Below, piece by piece: positions 11,912-23,300 of a DNA stretch of 64,000 nucleotides. The DNA is from Streblospio benedicti (taxonomy: Eukaryota; Annelida; Polychaeta; Spionida; Spionidae). The notes beneath the pieces were generated by a model, which was given only the letters and a program-made list of their open reading frames with translations, made no database searches and was not told the origin of the DNA. The DNA is taken from positions 3,832,670 through 3,896,669 of the forward strand of contig CM032666.1 of the NCBI GenBank assembly GCA_019095985.1. The letters run 5' to 3'. Made by a program: the position numbers and the translations under genes. Position 1 is the stretch's first letter, and each line of letters opens with the position of its first letter.

Positions 11912-12243
11912 ATAGTCGTTATCCAAGTCTTGCTCGCATGACTTTACTTTTTTTACATTAGATCATTGGCCCACTTACTAATCAAAGCGATTTACTGATG
12001 ATTTCTCACATGCTTGCATCTGCAGCACATTCATATCAGCGCACAATGCTAATCACTCACACAATCACTCACTCACTCTTTTAACCCGATGACCTGTTCC
12101 CATTAACGTGTTAGATGACACGGAGCAGTGTGCAACTATTTAGGGATGAGTTTGCTCAACACCCATCACCAGACCCGGGTGGCAATCGAACCCACGACGT
12201 TCTGGTCACGATTTCAACTCCCTATCGACTTAAGCACAAAAGC
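11912..12243 (-). repeat. tRNA-derived SINE, copy 1
   Basis: The minus strand starts with a tRNA-like head. It has a box B-like GGGTTCGATTGCC, preceded by an A-box-like region and GAGTTG. The body is shared with a second copy at 20476-20742 (CAAGTCTTGC, CACAATGCT, CTCACACAATC, TTTGCTCAACACC). The two copies are clearly homologous, though only about 70-75% alike by eye. An N gap begins 55 bases to its right. Confidence 0.65.
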
Positions 12244-12297
12244 TGGACAAATTCTTAACACTTCTCAACTGTTCGCACTTCACTTCTCAAGCAATTC

Positions 12298-12397
12298 NNN
12301 NNNNNNNNNNNNNNNNNNNNNNNNNNNNNNNNNNNNNNNNNNNNNNNNNNNNNNNNNNNNNNNNNNNNNNNNNNNNNNNNNNNNNNNNNNNNNNNNN
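12298..12397. other. Assembly gap (100 N)
   Basis: Exactly 100 N, a standard placeholder size, so the true distance is unknown. Reading frames across it are meaningless. Confidence 0.99.
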
Positions 12398-12770
12398 ACT
12401 GGTGAGACCTAAGGATCCCCTGGAGAAAGAACGTGTGATTGGACCTGTCTACCAGATAAAGTGCCAGGATTGTGAGGCCTCGTACGTGGGAGAGACTGAA
12501 TGCGCGTTAAAAAAGATAGGTTCCTAGAACACCGCAGACCCAGTTCTGCTGATCAGAGGTGTCTCGCCACCTGCACACAGAGAGTACCTTAAAGGACACA
12601 GTGTCTCTCTCTCGAAGGGACTAACATCTTATGTGTAGAACCCAAATATTTTGAACGTGGCGTGAAGGAGGCCATTCATACCAGGAAACCTAAGCTCTCA
12701 CTAAATAGAGCTGGGGGCAGGTACCAGTTTTCCTTCCATATGGAACAATGTCCTCACCCCAGAGGGGGGG
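12398..12770 (+). mobile_element. Penelope-like retroelement, C-terminal fragment
   Basis: The translation IGPVYQIKCQDCEASYVGET is the GIY-YIG endonuclease start of Penelope-like elements, including the C-x2-C linker. About 40 codons on come RFLEHRRPS and then FERGVKEAIHTRKPKLSLNR, the conserved C-terminus of the family (KEAI-x-R-K-x-L-N). The frame is interrupted between these blocks. The reverse transcriptase part would lie across or beyond the gap at 12298. The copy is decayed and non-functional. Confidence 0.75.
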
Positions 12771-12888
12771 GGGGCAGCCCGGGAATCTCCCGAGGTCCCA
12801 GTGACGACGAATGACGTCCCACTGTGAACAAGATGGCTGGATGCTATTGAAAGCTTAGTGAACTGAGTATTATCCTTTGTCTAAAAAC

Positions 12889-13225
12889 CAGGGACGGATC
12901 CAGCGGGGGGGGGCTCGGGGCTCTAGCCCCCCCGCCTGCCATATTAGCCTTAAAGCCCCCCCCGCCCCTACAATTTAGCCCCCCCGCCCCCCCCTTTTTC
13001 CCACCAAAATACTTCATTTTCATAGGGTTTTTCATGAAATCCCGTAAGTGAGCCCCCCTTTCCTTATGTTTTCCTTACGTCCCTTTTCCAAAAACCTGGA
13101 TCTGCCCCTACGCACGGACAAATCCGCCCGCCCCCCGCTCTCAAAATTTGAAAATTAGCCCCCCCCCCCGCTCTCAAAATTTGAAAATTAGCCCCCCTGC
13201 TCTCAAATTTCTGAATCCGTCCCTG
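12889..13225. mobile_element. MITE, G/C-run family, subfamily with CAGGGACGG ends
   Basis: The terminal inverted repeat is CAGGGACGGATCCAG (left) against CTGAATCCGTCCCTG (right). A 5-bp target duplication, AAAAC, lies directly outside both ends. The interior is runs of C and G plus a central block (CCACCAAAATACTTCATTTTCAT) shared with the copies at 34.07, 39.76 and 59.98 kb. There is no coding capacity. Confidence 0.8.
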
Positions 13226-13230
13226 AAAAC

Positions 13231-14750
13231 TATTGTTAAACTTATATATGTTATATCCAGGATAAATGAATTTCCATCAAAAGTATATTCGTGGTCGGTG
13301 TACAAGTTAATAATAGCTAGTGATTTGGATAATAAGCCCGCAATAGATGAGGAAGGCACACAGTTGACACCATCAATAACACTCAAAGGTTTTCTTTAAT
13401 TCAATATGTCATACTTACATCTCGTTAACCCTCAACAGCAATGCTTATCATTTCATAAAGTTTTGTGCATGCCAAGAGCACCAGGCATTTCTAATGTGTG
13501 TAATCGACGATAAATACATTCTTGCCATTAAAAGATAATAAGAACTATATATGTATCACCACGTGCTAGAAGTGGACCGGCCAGCCATTGAGAAACATGC
13601 GGCATAAATTCCTTATGCGCAATCGAGGTGGTTTTATGTGAAAACGGGGTCACAATTATTCATATGGTGACAAGATCGACAATAGGTCTGCAGTAAATTC
13701 GTGGCTTCCATGTACCTGCTGGTGTCAGCTATATGGGGTTATAATATGCATCAAAATCAAAATCATGGGGTGGATTGGGTCCAATCGAACAGGGTTCGTC
13801 CTAGTTCCTTGTGCAAGTGCATGCCAATCACACCGAAAGTTACAAGGGCAAATGCAACACAGGTCAATAAGAAAGGTGTTTCCATGGATAAGTATTAATT
13901 GTTGTATACTGCTCAGTATCATGTATTTGCTACAAACACTGTAACTAATCCGTTGTGAGGCTGAATAAGATTTTTAAAAAAGGGAGGGGGGCTATAAGGG
14001 GTCCCACATCCATATATTTAGCCTGATTTCTCACAGCTCTCTATTGTTTTTTTACCCCCCCCCCCCATCATTTTGGGGACTTTCCCCAACATCCCATATT
14101 CTGGGGAAAACCCCGACCCTATAAAGGGGAAGTGTTGGACAAGTATAGGACATACGTGACACTGTGAAAACAGTCATCCTACTTCCCGCAGTCATCTTTA
14201 TTAACAGCAATTATGTGCAAAACATGCATATTGCGTAAAGCGCGGTCGTGCTCTAGCAGGTGAAACGCTCTGTTGAAATTTGAATGCAAAGGAAATTCTT
14301 TTAGATTTTTTATTTATTTATATCTATGTTCATTGTTAAAAATATGTAAACATAGCAGCATTACATAATACGAAACTTACTATTAAATGTGAAGCTTCCT
14401 GTCTTTTCAAGGCCCAGTTATGAAATAAGAATGCATTTAAGTTTGCACTAGTGGTTGGTTTTATACAATACAAAAAGGCAAGGCCTGTGTGCCTCCGCAC
14501 GAAATCCACGTACAGTAAACCCTAGATCTATATCGTGGTCAACAGGAGTCACAACATAGAGGTGGCGTTATTCAGGAGGCTAGTAAAAAAGATATAAACA
14601 CGATGGATGTAATCGTCGGCCTACGGATATCTCTTTACATTATACATACTCCAGTGTAACAATATCTATTTTCAATAACTTGTGGTTTGAATGATACTCA
14701 GCCAAAAATACATGGAGACGAAAGCGTGATGTGCTCATCGTATTTTCCTT
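13231..14750. other. No gene recognised
   Basis: Mostly AT-rich unique-looking sequence. There is a C-run-rich patch at about 13980-14120 that may be a decayed MITE. Short open frames here lack codon structure or family resemblance. Confidence 0.5.
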
Positions 14751-14879
14751 GTGAACTCAACAGTAATGTTTGTTCTCTGCATTAGCTGGTCGGTCATTCC
14801 CGTAAGACCTCGCAGACCTTGTGAGCTGAATGGACGTGTCAACAGAGCGAAGGGCACAGCCTGTATCACGGCTATGACC

Positions 14880-15040
14880 GTGGGTCACATTGAGAAGGCC
14901 GTACGGGCGCCTCGCTGGCGGCGATGTGACCAGGGAGCTCTATGAGGCCGGGTTGTTACCTTGTATGTGGAGACCTCACCCTCCAGGCCATCCCCCGGCT
15001 GGTTTTACACAAAGAGCTTGTGCATTCAGGTTGTATGTGG
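14880..15040 (+). pseudogene. Possible fragment of an FNR-type (NOS / cytochrome P450 reductase-like) reductase
   Basis: One frame reads GGDVTRELYEAG and the next reads CYLVCGDLTLQAIPRLVL. Together they resemble the NADPH-binding end of nitric oxide synthase and P450 reductase, where a helix (DVxxxLYEAG) precedes a YVCGDxT strand. The motif spans a frame change, there are no flanking domains, and nearby open frames do not extend the match. The GC-rich patch stands out from AT-rich flanks. It could be a decayed exon or chance. Confidence 0.25.
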
Positions 15041-15638
15041 AATTGTCACATGGCATTGACAGTGTATTGGGTGGCTGGTCCAGTCCACTGGCCACTGAAT
15101 ATAGCTGAACAAGTGCGAATATGATTTATATTTGTAGTGTGTTGATTTGAAGAACAAACACGAAAAGGTTTTTGAAAAGGCGTCGGTATCTGCGGGCGCT
15201 TTGTTAGCAATGATTTTTTTCTTCTACGTAGCAGACGGTTATAGCATATGCAATAGTCATGCTCTCTACGAGATGCTCATTTTACTTTAAAATAGTGTGT
15301 TTTTTCCCCTGTATTTGTCTTGAAAAAGTGGTTCTTCTGTACTAGTATCATTTGCTTCGAGAGCATTTCGAAAAAGCAAGATTCATAAAATAATATTCAT
15401 TAAATTATTGCATTTTACATCATACTATCAAAGTAAATTATCAAATACAATCATACAAAATAATATTCACGCAAAAGAATTTTAAAAAAGGTCGACCTCT
15501 CGGAGAGAGTGCAATAGTCATGTTCTCACACGTATATCACAATAGATGTTTGCATCGTTTGTGATGACTATTCATGGCGATAGTCGGTTCACATACATGT
15601 ATGTGTAAAGTCGTCACGGTAACCTGATAATAGCTTAC

Positions 15639-15747
15639 CATCAAAGGTAAATGTAAATAGCTTTCCTCCGGGTATTTTAATACAAAATAACACGGCAAGC
15701 AGACAGCATCCTACTACCGACAGCAGGGACCACCAGAGTATCCTCAT
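15639..15747 (-). CDS. Possible first exon with signal-anchor
   Basis: It reads MRILWWSLLSVVGCCLLAVL and then FCIKIPGGKLFTFTFDG before a strong GTAAGC donor. This is a plausible N-terminal signal peptide or type II anchor. No partner exon could be found to the left, and its phase does not fit the SEA/EGF exon at 11587-11696. A shrunken echo of the sequence is seen at about 16290-16330. I cannot name it. Confidence 0.25.
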
Positions 15748-18200
15748 CAAGCAGTGTTGGCCCCCAAGGTGTATTGAGCGAGAACCAGTCAAGCGTAGCC
15801 GAGTTCTCTGTTGCAGTGTTCCAAACGCTTGTACCAAAGACCGGTGTTCAGCTTTTGGTAAATGCTAGGGGTTGGGGACGGGGTGTTGGCTGTTAGGTGT
15901 TTGAAGTGCATAGGGGTCTGTCTTTATTTCGAGTACAAAATCACCCTACAACGCCGTCACATGGGAGCAGATTACAGGGAAGTATCTCTACCTAGAATGC
16001 TGGTGGTCGGGCCTCAAGTTGTCTAGAGGCAGTCTCTTTGTGGACGTTCGTATAAGTGAGTTTTTGGAAATGTGGGATCGTGCAAAAAGGTCAAAACACA
16101 AACAATTGTCTCAATACAGAAGGTGGTCTTAACAAGAGGTTCCACTGTATTAGTCTGTCGTGGAGAACAGCACGCCACATGCGTAAATCATATTGGTGCC
16201 AGTCTAAAAAGTCACTGTTTTTGTTTTGGTGCTCAATGATCTGGTGAATCTAGATGTGTCACAGCTTGTTGTGAGAAACTCCACACAATCGTATAGTCAG
16301 CATCCTACTATCCTCATCATGTAATACCCCCCCCCCCCCCTCAAACCACCAGTGAAAAGGAAAGATCATTATAGCCGTAATCAGTAAGATGTAGGGAGCA
16401 GTTAAGTGCATAAAGATCAACATACGCACCTTGAACATGATCGGCATGATGTATCCTGGCGATCAGATTGGTTTGCAAACAACATACACGTTATTATTAA
16501 CAGTTAGCGTTTGCAATATTATAGGACATATTCCACACAGCACTTGTTAATCCGTGTCACTATAAGACCTGGCCTTGTTTAACAATATGCTTCAAACTAT
16601 TAAAGTTGCCACATGCATGTGTCATATATATATACAAGTTGTTGTCAAAAGATGCGCTCCGCTGCCTTCTGTCAAAAGCGGCCCCCTCGCCGCCGTTGTC
16701 CTCGTCGCCAAAGGGTTAATGTGTGTTTGTTAAAGACACACCGTCAGTGGTGGGTTTTAAACTTGTTAAAGGCGCACACCGTATCATTGTGAGGTTAACA
16801 CGTCAATATTGATCACGGGGCAAATTTGGATGAGTTTCATACCCTGGCTGCATAATAAACTCTAACTACGGACGTCATAAACACTTGGGACCAGTCGATT
16901 TCAAAAGGTTGATCACAGAGGATCACAGAGGTGGTCATACTATAGATGTGCTGGTAACATATTGTGAAGAATTGTGGTGAGAAAAAAGTGATCTTAATAT
17001 AGAGGTGGTCTCTGAATTGATCAATCAATTAACCAAATCCTTTTTAAGCAGGCCCTGATTATTACTCATTCAGAGCATGTGGCCTGGCTGCCCAGTCTAC
17101 ATCTCAATCGTCCATTGAGGTGGTCTTAATAAGAGCTTCTACTGTATATCTACTGTGAATGTTATAACTTTCACATAGATTTTCTATTTAATGCAAACAC
17201 ATTCATACATTTAAAAAAACAGCTGAGAGTGAGTCACATAACCTCTACTTCCGTGTGGAAAATTGTTAATAAGCACACACATATATGTATATGCATGTTT
17301 TATCATGTTAAATAAAACTATTATTACACCAAATTTCAGAGAAAGGTAGATTTTCCTGCCGTGGAAGCCTTTATTACAAGTGCTGTGGTGGAGTGATTAT
17401 GATCACTTGCTGCCAATGCAGCGAAAACACCAGCTGCTGACAAAGCATGTTTTTCATGCCGATTAGGCCTAATATTCTGCTGTTGTGGGAACCTTCTGCC
17501 GACGAAGCCGGTAGCCATGATCACAGGTTCGCACCACCATTTATTACCAGGAATTTACGAATTTCTCAGAACTTCTCAGATGCTGGATGCCATGTTAGTG
17601 AATTGTCCTGGACAAGGCTAGAAGCAATCTACTATGAGGGAATTTCACGTTTAGACACGTAAAACCCTGTTATAGCCCTAATGGTCAGCAGTTAGTTTCT
17701 TTTCGTGTAAGTGATCACAGTTTAAGCATAGACACTTAAAAAAAATCTAACATGGCAGAATGAGCGCATTCTTAAGTAGTACATTCATTAAAGTTAAAGA
17801 AACATCTTACAGTTTGTAAAAATGAGAATAAAAAAATGTCTGCATTCTGTTCGTGGTCACGAACAAAATGAGTCTTTGGAGGACACATAATACGTCCATC
17901 TGGACAGTCAGTTTTGGTGCCATACCTACATTGTGGAGTGAGTTGGAAACAATAAGTGTGTGTAGACTATGTAATACCCTACACTAAGACTTGTTTTCCG
18001 TTCTACCCATCTCGACTGCCTTATCATTTCTATCTATTCCGTTCGGGAAACTCAATAATGATAAGTTATTGTTCACATGTTCTTTGATTATTCTGTTGAA
18101 ATACGAAAATGCTGATGTTCAGAAAGAATTCTAAATGTTTGTAGATGCCAATAACCAGTACACTGATGATATGACATGAAAGAAAAACTAAATTGCTCTT
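15748..18200. repeat. Repeat remnants, no gene recognised
   Basis: Several short remnants end in GAGGTGGTCTTAA-type sequence followed by CTACTGTA or CCACTGTA (for example 16110-16155 and 17118-17148), the decayed ends of mariner-type MITEs. Others are at 32330-32365 and 36450-36480. Small open frames here resemble nothing I know. Confidence 0.45.
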
Positions 18201-20203
18201 TCGCACACTTTATTTGCCATAACGTCCACACCAACGTACAGTACAAAGTCATAACGCAAACACAGAGAAGCTCCAATAGGCAGGGTATGAGACTGTAACA
18301 GCCAAAAGGAAATTGCAGCCTTTTCAGAATTTATGAGGATTCAAGTGACTAAACTTTAGTACTTGAAGAGGGTTTCAAAGGCCGAAATATTCTTTAAGTA
18401 AAACATATACAAAAAAGGCATCACAATTTCCATTTGGTTAATATTATACTTTGAATAGAGGAAGTACATAGATTTTTGCTGTTGCTTGACACTATGCTTG
18501 CCGCGTGAGATCACAATATCTATGCACAAGTGCTGTTTTCAAGCATGTGCCAGCGAACGAGTGTGAGCAAATACCACCCATAATGTCACTCAACACCTAT
18601 CCATGGAAATGATGTTCAGGTCTAAAAATTTCCAATCGATAAGATGGATAAGACAAATCTACTGTGACTGAATTTTTTCAGTTGTACACCATTTTTGTTT
18701 TATTTTTTGAACACAGTTTTAATGTTTGTACATTTGAAAATGACTTTAGAATCAGTTGTAACAAAAGTTAACAATCTTCTCACATTTGAAACAAAATCTA
18801 GCAATTTTCAAGATTAAAAGTGCTTTTGAAGTAAATATAAAAACATATCAACTCACATGGACACATAGAAGTTACAACTATTCCTAAATTTCAATTACCT
18901 AGTCGCCATTGTATTGAATTGTATCATATAGCACACTATGCCATATATGTAATTGCCATTAAACTTTGACTCTGTGTCAGAGGCCATGTGTTGTGGTCTT
19001 TATGTCCAATCTCCAGTCAAAAGTTTCATGACAAAATTACATACATTGTACATGGAATAAAAAAACAATAAAAAATCAGCACTGTTTCAAAACTATATTC
19101 CATATTTGATTAAGATATCAGTCACAAACATACTAACCTATCCATGCATGGAAAATTTATAAAACAAAGAATCTGACTTAATAGGTAACACATAATATTG
19201 TATCACAGGAGATTTGGGAAATGGACAAGCACAATATAGAAATATACATAAGGAAAAGAAAATCTTTAAAAAACATTTGTAAAAATGCCACTCAGGAATG
19301 TAGAAAAAATATCTATAATATATTCTAACGTTTATGAGTAAATACAATAGTTTGAAACATAAAGAAAATAACAATATTCTTCTATTTAAATATGAATGTT
19401 CTTAGCACATACATAAAACACATATAATTGAGGTCTTATGGATTGATTGAAGGAAAAAAACATTTCAACCGTTGACTGGTTGCAAATGAGCACTATGGAA
19501 ATGTGTGCACAGGTGTTATGGTTTGTGGACGGCTCAGTTGAGCAAGAAGAAGTTTGTCAAACATTGGTCAATACAAAAAAAACAACACAAACAAAACTTC
19601 AAGCTTTGCACATAATATCGCTTAGTCCCACATGCACATACTATGCAGGAATGCTGTATTTGTGTTAGACGCACAAATGACCACACTGGTCAACATAAAT
19701 ACTATGAATATTTCACACTATTAACAGAAACATATGGATATTTCCCCTCCACATTTCGCTTTATTTGTTACAGTAAATAAGTGAAAACAGAAGACACAAT
19801 TAAGAGGAAAACCAGGTGCACAGCACAAAATACACACAAACTACTTTATAATGGATGGAAACCGTTCTCACATCCCCTTCAACTTCAATTCTTTTAAACA
19901 GTTACAATATGTACGCAACCAGTGATATTTCATGATGAAAAACTTTTATGAACCTTTGTCTTACAATTGCTTATTTTCACAATTGACATACTCATAAATA
20001 ACCAAATCTATTAGCAAACAATGATGCAGCAGAGTTTGGAAAATCGCAGAGACACATGACGCGAGTGAATGAAACAACCATGAGGTAATAGGTCTCGTTT
20101 TGTATTCAGCATGGATGATGCGTAAACAGCTGATAAGTATCAATGAAAAAAAAATGGAAATGAAATAAAAAAGCTCAAAACAAAATGGTGACACCCGTGG
20201 CTG
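18201..20203 (-). other. Probable 3' flank or 3' UTR of the ELOVL6-like gene
   Basis: AT-rich, with no coding structure on either strand. It lies directly downstream of the elongase stop codon. AATAAA-type signals on the minus strand occur (for example near 18208), but I cannot choose the real cleavage site without transcript data. Confidence 0.35.
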
Positions 20204-20346
20204 TTAGTCCTGCTTGAGGCTGCCATTGGCCTGGCTGTGGCTGTTGCCATTGGCGACAGGCTGTTTGTGGGTCGCCGGCCGGGGGCGGAGGTATGATTGG
20301 TAGAAGAAGTTTGCGAAGAGCACCAGATATGAGGCGTACATGGCAG
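20204..20346 (-). CDS. ELOVL6: ELOVL6-like exon 5 (stop codon)
   Basis: It reads MYASYLVLFANFFYQSYL followed by a hydrophilic tail ending GSLKQD and TAA. The acceptor is TTTCAG. Confidence 0.9.
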
Positions 20347-23300
20347 CTGAAACAGAGGGCAAAAACACGGGTGAGAATGTATCACTGCATAAGGTACCAA
20401 GTGCAACGGAGGCATATTTTGTTTGTTTTGATTAAGTTGGCCTTTGACATTCTTTCCTAATCAATGAAAAATAAACAGTCTTGGTCTCATAATTCAAGTC
20501 TTGCGCTCACGACTTAACATTTTACACGAGGTCATTGGCACACTTGTCGCACAATGCTTATCAGTCACACAATCGCTCATTCACTTTTTAAACCCAATGA
20601 CTTATACTTAATTAACGTAGCATCGTGTAACTGTTACAGGATGAATTTGCTCAACACCCTCCACCAGAGCAGACCAGGAATCAAACTTACAACCTTCTGA
20701 TCAAGAGTCCAACTCTCTAACCAATCAGCCACAGAAGCTCACAATATAGAAGATGGACCCTATAGAATACCATAAATCTTCTCTAGTAACGGCTTGGCGG
20801 CTATTGGACGGGCAGACGTTTATTAGAGGTGGGGGTTTAATGGAGGTAGTCAGTTAATAACGTAGGTAAGACATACCGTTCTTATTTTAAACGATACATG
20901 ATTTTTAGGAGCTATGCAATCTCATTATGATGCATTTTATGAAATAGAAACGGACTCTTACATTGATCATTAAATTCTTTTACTAGAGGTATAGGAAGCT
21001 TTTATTAGAGGTAGGCAGTTAACAGAATTCCGGCCAGTTCAGGGAGGCGTTTAATAGAGGCACACCGCTGACATACTGTACAAATCAAAGGCTTTAATCC
21101 TTACGATTACAAACTAAACATATCTCATAGGACCCATGGGATGCATACATTTCCTAATTCTAAATGCACAACGTCTGCAAAAGCCCGAGTCCTGGACTCG
21201 GTCATGGGCCTTAGCATCATGGGAGAGGGAGGAGTACGGGGTATATAATGGTCTACTACTATGGTTTACAAACACTATACCATACATGTATGGTATAGTG
21301 TTTGTAAACCATAGCAGTAGACCATTATATACCCCCTACCCATCCCATGATGCTGAGGCCCATGGACTCGGCACGCTGCACGCACCTGCCCAGTAGATGA
21401 GTTCGTCGTCCTCGGCACACTGGCGGCCGGCGCGCTTGTAGCGGGCGATGAGCACCGTGACGGACACGCCCACCACCATCTGCACCGTCTGCAGCAACGT
21501 GATCGCCATGGCCACGCCCCGCGGGATCGACACCTGTGGGGCACAGTCACACAGCGGTGAGGATTTGTGGCCGATCTCTTAGGAAATGATCATAAATAAC
21601 GATGCCGGGGAGCGGGGGTGCGTCAATTTTGGGCGGCTCAAAGAAAAAATTCAGTACGCTCCCACTTTTAGATGATCAATTTTACCCGAACCCCTCACCA
21701 ACATTTTAAAAGTGAGTGACCCCCCCCCCCCTTGCTAAAGCCAAAGTCATCCATTATAGTCATTGCATTTGTGGAAAATTGCTAAAATAATATTTAAAAC
21801 AAAATACCGTAGCGTAATAAAAAAGTTAGGCGACCCCCCTTAACAGTTATCTGACAAGTTCAGCGACCCCCACCCCCCCAAAAAAAGGAATCAGAAAAGT
21901 TGGACGACCCCCCCCCCCACACACACATTTTCGGATGACCCCCCCAGTATCATTATTTATGATCCTTCCCTTAGTGTATAAGTTGTTTGGAGACATGTAT
22001 TATCTACTGTACATTCATTTTCAGACCTTAAAACTGCTGAAGGCATTTTTTTAAAATATAAATAGATGTAGATATGTGTAGGGTAAGAGACCTTTTCATT
22101 GGGTTGTGTATGACAATATACGATGGTGGGCCTGTTATGAAATTTTAATCAGATGAGAGCCATAAATGGAGCTGGATCGCACTGAATAATACCAGACCGT
22201 CCAAGCAGCAAATGTCATCAAATGCGACTCGGGGGGTTCACACATTAGTTTATGTGATAAATAAAACTCAATATTAGTGTAAAAAATTGTTACATTTGTT
22301 TGCGGCTCATGAAATAATGAGATATTCATCACAAATGATTAAGGCATTAGCCATATAACACTGTGCCATTTTTGCACTGCCGTGGTATTCAGGGTTAGCA
22401 CACTCCCAAATACTTATTTTTCCAGGGTTTTTCAGGGATATTTTGACATAAAACGTGTCATTTTTCCAGGGGTTTGAGCTAATTTTCCAGGGTAGTTATC
22501 TTCGATAATAACTAAATTGTGGTACTTCTTGAATTAAAAAAAAATATATGGACGAGTGTACACCCTTTACGGTCACTTGAAAAAAAAAGGTTTTTATTCA
22601 TATAATCTTAACGAAAGTAGTAACTTACCTTTGGTAAGATTATATATGAATAAAAAACTTATATTTTTTTCAAGTGATTGTGACGCCCTTCCTGTACAGA
22701 TGCAATTTAGAGTGATCTATCCAAAGAGGATCTCTACATAGCATATGCATATGCAAGGTTTATTTGTTGACACTGACTGCATACTTCGACAAAATTTTGA
22801 AATTCTAATGACATCTGGTCAGTGTTAGCTACACTGGGATAAAATTGAATAAATTTCTAATTTTTTCTTTAAATTTGAAAAAATTCTACGTCTCATGCGA
22901 ATCATTTTAAAAAAATCACCAAAATCCGACAAAAATTGATAAAGTTATTAACATTTCTTTGTCTGTCTTGGGGGTATAAATTCGGACACGATTTTCCCAT
23001 TTACCCATGATTCAAAATCTGTCCAATTTCCGTAGTAAAAAAAGCTAATGCTGCAGACCCACAAAATCGGTGCCACTTCGACTGGTAGAATAGAAAACGA
23101 AACTGGTGTATAACTAATTTATGGCGCCAGGCAACTAACAGAATTCACCTCCTAGGCGGTGCATACGTCTTTTTATAGGAAGCCGTTCAAATTGAGTTCG
23201 CCACATATTGCACAATAGTATCAGTAGGTGCCGGTGGTGGCGCTTCGTTTGCGAGGTGCAGTAGAAAACGAAAGCGGTGCATATAAATCACTTTGGCAAA

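Noticed and set aside
17336-17524. 62-codon minus-strand frame with fairly protein-like composition
   Set aside because: No family recognised, no upstream exon and no second copy in the window; not enough to call.
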